From Apoderus coryli (taxonomy: Eukaryota > Arthropoda > Insecta > Coleoptera > Attelabidae), in assembly GCA_911728435.2 (NCBI GenBank), contig OU452210.1, forward strand, positions 6,014,001-6,078,000: a stretch of DNA of 64,000 nt, in the 5' to 3' direction. This document shows, piece after piece, positions 25,873 through 36,179 of the stretch. The notes beneath the pieces were generated by a model. It saw nothing but the letters and a program-made list of their open reading frames with translations, was not told where the DNA came from and ran no database searches. A program made the translations under genes and the position numbers. Numbering within the stretch: position 1 is the first letter of the stretch; each line of letters begins with the position of its first letter.

Positions 25873-26157
25873 AATAAATTTAATATACCTAATAATCATT
25901 AATCCATGCCATACAACATGTTTCAAGACTAGACCAGTCCCATAAACAGTGGCGAGCAATAATTAAATCAAAAGCTTTTAGCTTTTAGATATTTAGATTT
26001 TTTTATATACATCAACAAATTATTACAATGGAGCCAGAAGTATGTTTCTATCTAAAAGCTTTTCATTTAATGATTGTTCGCCACTGATCATGGGACTGGT
26101 CTAGTCTTGAAACATGTATGACATGGATTAAATATTATTATATTAAATTTAATTCAT
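25873..26157. repeat. Foldback repeat with ~115-bp arms
   Basis: Arms at about 25873-25990 and 26041-26157 mirror one another: AAATTTAATAT, TTAATCCATG(C/T)CATAC, CATGTTTCAAGACTAGACCA, GTCCCAT, CAGTGGCGA(G/A)CAAT and AAAAGCTTTTAG. The spacer is about 50 bp. The arms are only slightly diverged, suggesting fairly recent insertion or hairpin-mediated correction. Noncoding MITE/foldback. Confidence 0.85.
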
Positions 26158-27019
26158 AGAGATAAGGCTTTTATTTCAATACTGTACTTGTAATAAATCA
26201 CCCTGTGTGTTTCTTTTACCGACGAATCGGCAACAGCACGACACACACCACATTCGCTTGTTTTTTTTCTACCCTCCCTACGTATCCCCTCCAGATTAAT
26301 ACAGAATTTCATCAATCTCTCTCTCTTGCAATACAGCATTGTCGGTGCATAACTGTTGCAAATGATGTAAATAATTGTTATACGTTGCGTTTTGTTTCTG
26401 ATATTAATAAACTACAAAACGGTTTCTGGCTGTGACAATACTGCTCTATGCTTTACACGCTAGTCTACGCCACGTAGTGGCTGGCATACTTAGAGATGTT
26501 CTCATTTTAATGCATTGGGCTGACTATCTATTGTGTAGATTAATCTTTGCTAATAGTTTGACGTTAAATAATCACATTTCAAATAATGTTTAAACTCCCC
26601 TTCGACCCGGTATATTTCCTAGCACTGAAATTGCATGTATTGAGAATTCTCTTTTGCGGTCATACTTCTGTCGCGTCGTCAGTTCTGGTCTAGCGGAAAT
26701 TCAAACCTCAGTTGGATCGATTTTGCTCAGCTTTTGCATTTGTGTTCGCAAAAATAATAAATGTATTGCCCAAATATGTTAAATTTCCAACCTTGATGTT
26801 CTACAATTTATTAGACTTACATAGCTCTAGCGCCGTACAATATTGATAAGTAATGATTTTATAATTTTAAATTTGTATTTAGTTTTAAACCTACTAATGC
26901 TACATCGGCCAACTACGGGAGCTTATGCTCTGGCTATTGTAAAATTGTAATTTATTCATCCATGTTCCCATAAATGTTAGGTTTTTATTGTCGTAATACC
27001 CATTTTGTTTAATTATTTC
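26158..27019. other. No gene supported
   Basis: Overlapping opposite-strand short frames (26154-26339, 26205-26435) have no motif. No repeat is recognised. Confidence 0.4.
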
Positions 27020-27393
27020 ACTTTCCTGTACAGGGAAAGTATTGTGAACGTGCTAAAAAAATTTTTTTAGATAAAGACGAATATAAACATTTTGAAGTTC
27101 CTTGAGACGATTAAGATCATTTCCAGATGGAAGTCTGTCTTGTGTATGTATGTATTCTTCCACGATAGCGCCCAAACCATTTGAGCTAAATTTTGGTATA
27201 CGAGTTTGGGGGAGCCTAGGATGAACCCGTTAGTTTTTGGTTGAAATAGCTTAAGCCCTGTGATAGGGGTGGACACAACCGCTAAATTTTCAAATACATA
27301 ATTTTAAAGCATTTTTTATCTGCGTTACAGCGATAGGTCACTTTTGATATTTGCCCCCATAATTCTCGAGAAAATTGCGGTTAAAATTTCACC
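27020..27393 (+). repeat. Dispersed repeat A, longest copy
   Basis: This copy joins the part seen at 19940 with the part seen (inverted) at 12867, so it is the fullest of three. It contains GATAGCGCCCAAAC, TTTTGGTATACGAGTTTGGG, TGATAGGGGTGGACACAAC and GATATTTGCCCCCATAATTC. No ORF of note. It ends at the start of a pogo-like fragment. Confidence 0.75.
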
Positions 27394-27399
27394 AGTTGA

Positions 27400-27735
27400 T
27401 TATGATACGAGAATTGGAAGAAATCAAAAACAAGCGAAAGGAGAGAGAAAAAGAAGCAAAATCCAAAGAGTTTAAAAAAAATGTTAAGATGTTTTAAATA
27501 AGAAAACACTTAGAGCGAAAAATAAAGTTTTTGAATCAAGTTCATCAGAATGTTGATTTGAAATTCGATGATAACGAGGATGATCATGTCGAAGAAGATA
27601 GGTGCCTTGTAATGTATGGAAGGAAAAAATAACAAACTATTGTTCAAATGCACCAATTGTTCGAGATGGGTAGACGCTGAGTGCATTAGATGGGATACTC
27701 AGATGGCTATCTATGTGACGAATGTCAACCGTCTC
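27400..27735 (+). pseudogene. Pogo/Tigger-like transposase C-terminus relic
   Basis: In one frame a basic stretch (RELEEIKNKRKEREKEAKSK) is followed by an acidic NEDDHVEEDRCLV. In shifted frames come LLFKCTNCSRWVDAECI and YLCDEC near 27710. The pattern CxxC...CxxCxxW(V/x)xxEC...YxCDxC behind a basic/acidic tail is what insect pogo/Tigger-like DDE transposases carry at the C terminus. At least two frameshifts are needed to read it, and the catalytic domain is missing. The family call is by motif pattern only. Confidence 0.55.
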
Positions 27736-28142
27736 AAACACTTTAAAATATCATTTCCTAATTCGAATAAATTATTTAAATTTTCTATAGAAGAAACAAT
27801 TGCCTATTTTGTTTTTGTTATTTTTGATGCATACCTACTATAATTTTTGTTTTATTATTTGATGTTTTTATTCTGACATGTTATTAAGTGATTTTTTTAA
27901 TAAATCAGGTATATAAACTGCTTTTTCACCATATTGTTACATGACTGGCATTGTATTGTCCATATCGTTGGACATTGTCGGTCAGAACAAGGTTTTTTAT
28001 TTTGAGTAATAAAAATCCAATTATCGATTGTTTGCAGATTTGTTTTTATATATTAGGTGGTGTATTTATTACTATAACCCAATATTGATAACTAATTAAA
28101 ATTACAAACATTGCTTAAACTTATACGATTTTTTTTTAGTTG
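27736..28142. other. No gene supported
   Basis: AT-rich spacer between two mobile-element relics; nothing recognised. Confidence 0.4.
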
Positions 28143-28720
28143 ACCGGTATTTGCACACTTTACCCTATATCAAAAGAGGTCATAGAAGATTTTATATAAA
28201 CCCCCAGTCCTCAAAAGAATCAGTGCATGAAGCAAATAATATATTTGCTTTTACATCATTTGGCTCATATATATCTACATTTTTAATTCTCTACACGCGT
28301 TTAGCTAACAAGTTATCTAACTGGGTGTTCTGGAAGGAACGCATAAAAAAGGCCAAAGAAATCCTAATCAAAAATGAATTATCATCAAATTTCATAAATA
28401 AAATATTTAAAAACAGGATCCACACATATGATAATGAACAGCCAATAAATAGTAATACAACTCCACATCATTTCGTTTCATTTCCTTATGTACAGGATTT
28501 ATCAGAAAATTGGAGAAAAAGTAAATATTTTCAAATTTAAAGTCTTAATACCAACCATAACTCATCTAATCTATGAAATTCCTTGTAAAAATTGTGATCC
28601 TGTTTATATTGGCCAAAGAAAACAACACTTAGAAAACATACCAATGAGGAAAGACAAAGGAACAAAAATTTTAGCCACCGAAAAAATAAAAAAAAAGTGA
28701 AAGTTATTGGAAATTGTTTA
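28143..28720 (+). pseudogene. Penelope-like element relic with GIY-YIG region
   Basis: The first frame (28151-28540, 129 codons) ends in KAKEILIKNELSSNFINKIF and HFVSFPYVQDLSENW, the linker typical of Penelope-like RT-to-endonuclease transitions. After a +1-type shift the second frame gives LIPTITHLIYEIPCKNCDPV+YIGQ, i.e. the IY-x-IPC-x2-C-x-x-VYIGQ start of the GIY-YIG endonuclease. The remaining endonuclease is garbled. The upstream RT core (YADD) is absent. The copy is 5'-truncated and frameshifted. Confidence 0.8.
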
Positions 28721-30779
28721 TATTATAAAGAAACAACAAAGTAGGGTCCCAGATATAATCGATATTCATGATCTAAGCTATATATTTAAGCATTCACTAA
28801 ATTCTATTCTATCCATATATTAGCATCCATCCGTATTTCATATTTTATTATAATGTCACAAAAATTTTTGGTGCTCTGATAAAAAAACAATAAAAGAAGA
28901 ATGGGAATTTATTTGAAATATCTTTGTGGACTCTGTAGTTTAAGAAGTTTCGGTATAATAACAAAAGTTTATGATAAAATTGCATGATATACAGAATTTT
29001 AATTTTGTTCATATTGTTTTTTTAATTCTAGTTAATTTTAAATTATGCCATCATTCAATTCAAGAAAAAAATTAGACAGGTAGAATAGTCTTAAGCCGTA
29101 TAAAGAAACATAACATATCGGTCAGACTTCGGAATATAACCACTCGCCGAAATTTTGTAGGACACACTTCTTTTATCAACGTAAAATCAGAGAAACAATA
29201 TAAATTTTCAAAGAACCAATAAACTTAAACCACGCTACGGGTCCATATTCATCCATATCTAATGCTCATTTGGCATAGAGTAATCAACGATGACACCCTT
29301 GTAATGCTGTCAACTGATCATCATGTCCACGAAAGGAGTTATTGTTTAAAATGTTCTATGTTGCCCAATGAATGAAATACACGGTACATTTAAACAGATT
29401 ATTATTATTATTATCAAAATTACGAAAATGTTGATAATATGTTGTGTGTTTTTTAATCAGTCATTGAGAATGATTTGGAATTATCCGGCACTTGGTCTAG
29501 ATCCAAAATTATATGCTAATATAGGCCACCCGACATATTATATAATTGTGTAGTCTCAACCCCCTGAATACGACCATAGTGTATTGAACAGTTTGTAATA
29601 AATTGTGGTTTTTGGTTTATATATATTTTAATCTTAATCATTTTAATTTGTAGGCACTTGTTATAATGGCAATTTGTGATCGTTCTTGATTTCGCATAAT
29701 CATAATATGTTCCGGTGTTGTTCTAGTCTAATAGCATGAACAGTTCTTATTAATATGTAGTTTTATTACTTCAGTTATTGTTCTAATCCGGCATTTATTA
29801 ATAAATGATAATTATTGTTGCAAATCGACTGCTTACATTTATATATTATATAATTTTTGAATAATGTGCTAATAAGTATCTTAAAAGAAATTATGCCGCT
29901 GTTGATTATACCTTTAGTTTTGTGTGTCGCTCACATAGTCTTATACCATGATTAGCATTGTCACTGGTTTGATAAAATATATAAATAACTTAACGTATTT
30001 GCCTTTGCTTTCACTAAGTTTTTTTTGAATTAATGGGACCTTAGACACCTTGTTGAAGACAACAGTGATTAAGTATCGTTGCGCATTTTTCTCTATTCTC
30101 TGAGAAATAAGTATTAACTGCAAATAGCGACACTCCACATATCATTAAAATGAAAAATGGGAAGGCTGCTAAGACAAATTTTTGACCAGAAGCCTTTCAT
30201 TAATGTTTATGTAAACTTCGCAAACTATACAGATTGCTGTAAATTTGTGTTTTGTTACCAATCAATAATTATAGTAACCTACTTATAAGAAAGGTCAAAA
30301 ATGCCAAAAAGTAGAAGGGTCATGCAAATTCTGTTTATGAAATCCTTGGTTTCCTAAAAAAGAAAGTGAGCCAGGAAAATTGTATGTTTTTTTATTTGAA
30401 TCTTTCACTCTATCACCTCTCCGTAGATATCATGTTTTGTAAAACTAATTGTTGCAATCTTGCCAGAATTTCTCTAAACTAACTTTCATAATAGTTGCTG
30501 CAATAAATTCCAAACTGTGCGCGACAGCTTGTTGGAAATGAATTAGAAAATACCTTTAGTTCAGTTATTATATCTCCTAAAGTCTAAAATTTGTATGTGA
30601 TTTTACGTATGCGCGAGAGAATAGTTTCGTGTTTGTTGCGAAAGCAGTTTTGTTTAAAACTTTTACGAAGTATATATAGTCATTATCACCGGCTTGATAT
30701 TGCAATTTAGAAGTATGTGTAAAAAATGTATGTGAACATTTGAAGTATATATGAAATGCGTACAGTAGCCTAAAATTTT
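28721..30779. other. Intergenic, no gene supported
   Basis: Short frames at 29368-29553 and 29941-30138 have no recognisable content. An (ATT)n run lies at 29399-29417. Confidence 0.4.
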
Positions 30780-31010
30780 CGATTCACTAGCAGGTAAATT
30801 TCCAAGTTCAAGCATTAGAAAATCCACGTGGACCAAGTTGCGCTGCATCGAACGCTTAGGCCGGGCGCGGACAAATAAAATAGAGGAGCGCAAGCTCCAC
30901 GTCGGGACAGCAAGAGCATACATACACATTTTCCGTAAATTTCGTATACACATGTTACCACGCCGGGGTTACGCACGGTCCACAAACATACTCACTATTT
31001 TCCAGGTGAG
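30780..31010. promoter_or_regulatory. CpG-richer patch, possible promoter/first exon
   Basis: A sharp rise in GC and CpG (for example TAGGCCGGGCGCGGACA, CCACGCCGGGGTTACGCACGG) stands out from the AT-rich flanks. On the + strand it ends at TTTTCCAG|GTGAGTTTTACG, a good splice-donor string. Opposed 96- and 62-codon frames exist but have no motif. It could be an unmethylated promoter with a 5' UTR exon. Direction and target gene are unknown. Confidence 0.3.
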
Positions 31011-32849
31011 TTTTACGAGTGTATAGCATCGTATTTTGTAGGTCAGTGACCGTAGTGCAAATTTCCCGCCACTGTTTGTTTTGTTACGAAACTAAATCAA
31101 ACTATCGTATTTGTCACGAATTTAGACAATTCTGTTTTAATTTACGAAAGTTTTGACACAAAACAGCAATCCTCGGTGTTAGTAAAATGCTTAAATAAGT
31201 GTATAATTTTCAAAAATGCATGTGCTTTCTATTTATCTATAAAATAATTAAAATTTAAAATAGCTAATTTTAGAACAAGTTGTATGCAAAAATTTTAAGG
31301 TGTTATTGATTAAGGGATGTACAACTTTATGTTGGGTGAAAAATTTAATAAGCTTGTTAGAAACAACGTCGGTAATTTGTTTTCGATTTTTTTTACTAAG
31401 ATTTTTATGTTGATCGCGTGGTTCTAATCAAAGTTAAGAGTGTTGGAATAATATAATACATCAGTTGAATATTTAATCTGGCAAATTGACGACCCAGTTA
31501 CATGCCTCGAAATATAAAGAAAAAGTTATATAAACATAGGTCGGAAAAGGCATTCATTTATTAGAGCAAAACATTTAGAAATAAAAAGCATTGTAGAGCT
31601 AAGCTGTGATATCTGTAAAGGGTTTTGTCACATAGTAGATCGGAATCGGGTAAAAAGGTTTCTGAAGTTTAAAGATGCCCCTGATTTTTTATAGTCCTTT
31701 TTTTTTAATGTAAAAATAATAAATATCTTTATCAAATCTGGGATCCCTTTGGTTTTTTAATAGACATTACAATTTCTGATTTAAAATCCAAGAGTCACAT
31801 AGTTTGATAATATTAATGTCTATATGTCGACTTAATCTGCTGCAATCATCAAAATATTATTTTTTTAAAGATAATGATCCTAATAACAAAGTTGGCAATT
31901 AAAGTATTTAAATATTTGGTTAATACCACATAAAACCGTAAGAGTTTTTAAATTGTTCAAAATTAAAAACAACAATTTTCACCTTAGTTTTATAAAATTT
32001 AATGTCAACCTCAACGCTTATTAATAATAATATTAATAATGTAATAAAAAATACAAAGCTTATTTTCTAAAAACTATTATAATAATATCAAAATAATTTA
32101 ATTGGAAAAAATAATACAAAAAAAATTATACAAAAAACTTTTATCCGCCTCTTAGCCATGAATTGAAAGTATTGTTTTTTGATATAGGTATATTTGCTTT
32201 CCCGTAGCAAATACATATCATACATATATACAGTGTGTCCCCAGATAGGTGAAACGACTCATGCAAAGACAAACAAATTTGATTTTCATGTTTCCAGCTC
32301 TGCTTAGTTTGAAACTAATTCAAGACATAATTTTAGTTTTAAAAAATCAAGTATACCTTGGGAATTTTAAAAACACTGCTTATTTAGACTAGTAAAGTGT
32401 CCTATCGGTTGAAGTTACGACAAAATGTTATTATGAAAAGTTATACGGAAGGAAAAACTAAGTAACTATTTTTTCTGCAAGTTTTCCTAACTCTAACACC
32501 ACTTATTTTTTCAAAGTAATCCATATATCTAGTAGATAGAGATCTAACAAAACTGTTTTGTATATTTCATAATAGACTACTTGGATTAACACAAAGTGAA
32601 CACATTTTGGTATTATTTAGGATACATATCTTAGTAAAAATATATTTGTTTATCATATCCTTATACCAATACACACAAGTCTTATTTTACTTTCCTTCAA
32701 CTAAAAATATTAAAATAAACATAAAAATATGAGAAAAAAAAATGCACCAATTCATTAAGTAATCAAAACTGATACCAGTGCCGAATTTCACAGATGGATT
32801 ATTATTATATATTATATTATATTAATTAGACTTGGGATATCTGTAGTTA
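31011..32849. other. Intergenic, no gene supported
   Basis: AT-rich; nothing recognised apart from a transposon-end-like ACAGTGTGTCCCCAGATAGG at about 32230 and TA-rich microsatellite sequence before 32820. Confidence 0.4.
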
Positions 32850-33490
32850 TATTATGGCAAAGGCTCTGAAAATGTTGGGATTTGTAAGCGTACATTTTCT
32901 GACTTTAAAATTATTAAGTCAATTAAATTTTCATATAGGGCATTGGTTAGGCCGCACTTGGAATACTGCATATGCATGTCAGATTGACAGCATAGCGAGG
33001 GTTCAACATAAACTTATGAGATTTGTTAATTTCAAATTGGGTCGTCCTCCCCTGAGAAATTATATCATCCTTGTGCGACGAGCTGCATATCATCGATTTG
33101 GCTGATAGAATAAAAAATGGTATAATTTCTTTTACTTAGCTACTGTCCGAGATTATTCTTCACGTTCCACCTAGACAGGTCAGAGGCACGTTTGTTGCAC
33201 GAGTCATTCTGCCGGAAAAAATTACATTTCTAATGCTTTCATTTCACGCGAATATAGCGACGTTAGTTAATGGTTTGCAATGATCTCAGAATGTCTTTTA
33301 GCACATTTGCTCTGTATGTTATTACTATGATTTTATTGTGATTATCTTTCCTAATATTTTGAATATTTTGTCCAGTTTGGTTATATCTATGTCTAAATAT
33401 ATTTAATATTTTATTGTGTGTTGTAGCTTTATGTAAGTATTTGATGTAATTTTAATAATGGAAATATATGTCCATAAATAAATTAATCTT
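32850..33490 (+). pseudogene. LINE reverse transcriptase 3'-end relic
   Basis: Reads AKALKMLGFVSVHF in one frame, then (after shifts) ALVRPHLEYCICM and IDSIARVQHKLMRFVNFKLG, the standard C-terminal end of Jockey/CR1-type RTs (K-MLGF... LVRPHLEY... RVQ-K-LRF). Degenerate noncoding 3' sequence follows, ending around ATGTCCATAAATAAATTAAT, similar to the 3' end of the 13.1-kb LINE. Strongly 5'-truncated. Confidence 0.75.
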
Positions 33491-33676
33491 TAATTTGTAG
33501 AAAATTTTAATCCAAAATCAGCTAACTGTTTTGTGCCTGCACTTCATGCTAGTGGTTTTATAAACCTATATAATTATCTTTTAATAATGTACACGCCATT
33601 GTCTAAAACTGCATGTTGACTCAATTCAAATTTTAAAGTTAAATATGAATAATACAACTTGCAGACGGTAGTATTC

Positions 33677-33888
33677 GAGCTTTTGGGCTACTGGGTAGTA
33701 GTGCGAAAACATATATGTATATAATTTCTTAAGTACATTAGTTGGAAATTTATGATCTTCGAAATGAATCCATTTCTCGCGGTGAGTGAATTATTATCAC
33801 CATAATTAAATCACGTCTACTCCACAAAAATAATATTGTATATATTATAAAAGTAATCCATAGGATGCAGTGGAGTGTAATATCAATT
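33677..33888. repeat. Flanking direct repeat, left copy
   Basis: Begins GAGCTTTTGGGCTACTGGG and shares TAGTGCGAAAA, TAATTTCTTAAGTACATTA, CACGTCTACTCCACAAAAAT and AAGTAATCCATAG with 34565-34763. The two copies flank an RTE-like LINE fragment exactly. Confidence 0.85.
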
Positions 33889-33890
33889 CG

Positions 33891-34564
33891 TCATCATCAT
33901 CAGCTTTCACTCGCTAACGAGTATGAATTATTCCAACTCAGAGGTATCTGTTGTGAACTCTAAGATGGCTAAACAAACCGATCCTAGAGCCGCAAACCTT
34001 GTCACACAATTGATACATCCGATCACGACCATTTACCGCCTATGGTAGGTGCGCTGCCCCATGGATGGGTTCTCTCTCCTTTCGAATATGTCTCTTTATA
34101 TCCTCATGTCGTCGACGCTGCTCTTCAAAACCTCGAAGACCCTCGTAAATGGACGCCTCCATCTCGGTCGGTCGTTCGTGATCTGCTCCCAGTTGCTCTT
34201 CACATCTAAGCCACACTTCTTCATGTTGGTCTTAAGAACATTCTTGTACCTCTTTTGCTGCCCTCCCTGATTTCGTGAGCCGACCTTAAGCTGTGAATAA
34301 AGGATTTTCTTTGGAAGGCGTTCCGTTGTCATGCGGATTACGTGGCCAGTCCATCATAGCTGTCCATCGTAGCTGGTGCCTCACAATCATCGCCTCAATG
34401 CTAGTTGATTCAGCTTCTTCCAGAACGCTGATGTTTGTTCGTCGGTCCTGCCATTCTCACGGTTAACAGAGTCGACTGCCTTGACAGGGTCTATAAAACT
34501 CATGTATGCCAATTCCACCGGGAACCAATTGACGTGCAATCCCTTAGAAGGCGAGAGCCATGCC
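33891..34564 (-). pseudogene. RTE-like LINE C-terminal fragment with zinc-finger tail
   Basis: On the minus strand WTGHVIRM is followed by TTERLPKKILYSQLKVGSRN, GGQQKRYKNVLKTNMKKCGL, RPRWRRPFTRVFE and SVDDMR, then LCDKVCGSRIGLFSHLRVH, the C-terminal zinc-finger-like end of this LINE ORF. It terminates in a (TGA)n-rich tail (TCATCATCATCAG on + strand). No RT core is present, so it is a 5'-truncated insertion. GC content is higher than in the neighbours. Shorter pieces of the same 3' end lie at 40990, 41124 and 55465. Assignment to RTE rests on the tail type and is uncertain. Confidence 0.7.
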
Positions 34565-34763
34565 TAGGCTTTTGGGGCACTGGGTAATAGTGCGAAAAAA
34601 TCTATAATTTCTTAAGTACATTAATTAAAAATTTATCTTCTAAATCAATCAATTTCTCGTGGGGAGTGAACTATTATCACCCTAATTAAAACACGTCTAC
34701 TCCACAAAAATAAGATTATGTATATATTAAAAAAGTAATCCATAGCGGTGTGTAATGTCAATT
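34565..34763. repeat. Flanking direct repeat, right copy
   Basis: Second copy of the 33677-33888 sequence, clearly diverged, same orientation, beginning right after the LINE fragment. Confidence 0.85.
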
Positions 34764-35317
34764 ACAATGAAAAACACACTCGTCTACATCAATTTATTAA
34801 AACACTTGCTTTATTAAATGGACATATTTCGGAGTTTCTCTGCCTGAACAACAACCTGTTAATTTTAATAAGACTGATGCGGGTTTACCCAATGTGCTAC
34901 TATATTCACAAATCCAGACATTAGAACAGAACAGAAACAGCTTTACGATTTTCGACACGTTGTATGAAAAATCTACAGTGCTTTCTCTCTATCATTGCGA
35001 GATCAGGGCTCAAACGGAATGTTCTGGCGGTGCACTTTGCACGCAAATTGGCAGCGCAAATCGTGGACTCTAGACACTGATGCAAGAAAACATCTCTGCT
35101 CTGCTTTAGAAGCTGGGGGACGCAGCTTGCCTCAAAACGAGGAAAGTGGCAAATTGGGATGGGAATAAAGACGAAGCACTGCATCTGAAATGTTACTATG
35201 CTATTTTTTCACTAGACTCTAGGTAGAGTTTTAACCCCCAAAATCCCCGCCCCCCTCAGTGCGCCCCTGTGGATTCAATAATGAAAGAAAGGGTGAAATT
35301 AACAAAATTTTCCTTTT
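34764..35317. other. GC-richer unassigned segment
   Basis: Contains an 87-codon minus frame (34921-35184) and a partly open + frame over the same bases; neither has a motif. CCCCGCCCCCCTCAGTGCGC near 35250 is the densest GC run of the area. Possibly an old repeat. Confidence 0.35.
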
Positions 35318-35380
35318 TTAACCGACTTCAAAAAAAGGAAGAGGTTCTATGTTAGACGCGTATGTATTTTTAGTTAAAAA
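35318..35380 (+). repeat. Insect-type AACCGACTTCAAAAAA repeat end
   Basis: TTTTTAACCGACTTC followed by AAAAAAAGGAAGAGGTTCTA resembles a short sequence seen repeatedly in insect intergenic DNA and associated with mobile-element ends. Recognition is from memory of the motif. Only the end is visible. Confidence 0.45.
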
Positions 35381-36130
35381 CATTTAACTTGTAAAAAAGA
35401 TAACGCTAGATTCTAAAAAATTTTTATAATTTTTGGAACAATGTGTTCTGCAGATACAAAACAAAAAAGTTCAAAATTCTTTATAAATTCCTGGATTTGA
35501 AATTTTTTCGTTCATTTACGAAAAATATTTAAAACAATAATCATGAATATATTGAAGGTATACTTGATAATACTTTTTTGGGTACCTACTGGATGGTGGA
35601 CTCAATAGTCTGTTCATATAATATTCATTAAAATATATTATTATTATAAATTAAAAATTCATGCATGAATGATGAATGAAGACTATGAAAAATACTAGAT
35701 AAAATAACAGTGGAAATCATTATTTCAAAATTAGTCAAATATATGTCCAAATTGTATTATTTTGATTGCATTTGCATACACAGATTCTCTTATAATCATT
35801 GGATACAGGCATAAAATAATAATCTAATTTTTATGTATGTATTTACAAAAGTTTTGATTGTAAATCCATACTATTAGAACCTTGTCTAAGATTAGAACAA
35901 TTAACCAGTGAGTATAGAAAAAATTACCACTGTTCCAAATATAATATGCTTTCTTAGATATTCTGGGATCACATTTTGAGCAATTACCATTGCTTTGTTA
36001 AGTTTTAGATATGTGTTTAATTCCCATAGATGTCCTCAGCTGATATTTTAGCAACATTCTAAAGAAATGTTAAAATTGTTTTTCCTGTCCTCGAAATTAG
36101 TGCTTTATGAGGGAATAGTGGTATAAAGGA
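35381..36130. other. No gene supported
   Basis: AT-rich; nothing recognised. Confidence 0.4.
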
Positions 36131-36140
36131 CGAATTAAAA

Positions 36141-36179
36141 GATCGCAACGTTTCGTGATTTTATTATCACTTTTTCAAG
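36141..36179 (-). repeat. Degenerate hammerhead-like hairpin
   Basis: The minus strand reads CTTGAAAAAGTGAT, a loop, then ATCACGAAACGTTGCG. The stem GTGAT/ATCAC and the GAAAC are in hammerhead positions, but CUGANGA is degraded to UUGAAAA and no NUH triplet fits. It resembles terminal-repeat hairpins of Penelope-like elements. Confidence 0.35.

Noticed and set aside
34921..35184. 87-codon minus ORF in GC-rich segment
   Set aside because: The opposite strand is nearly as open, and no motif is visible; probably an old repeat.
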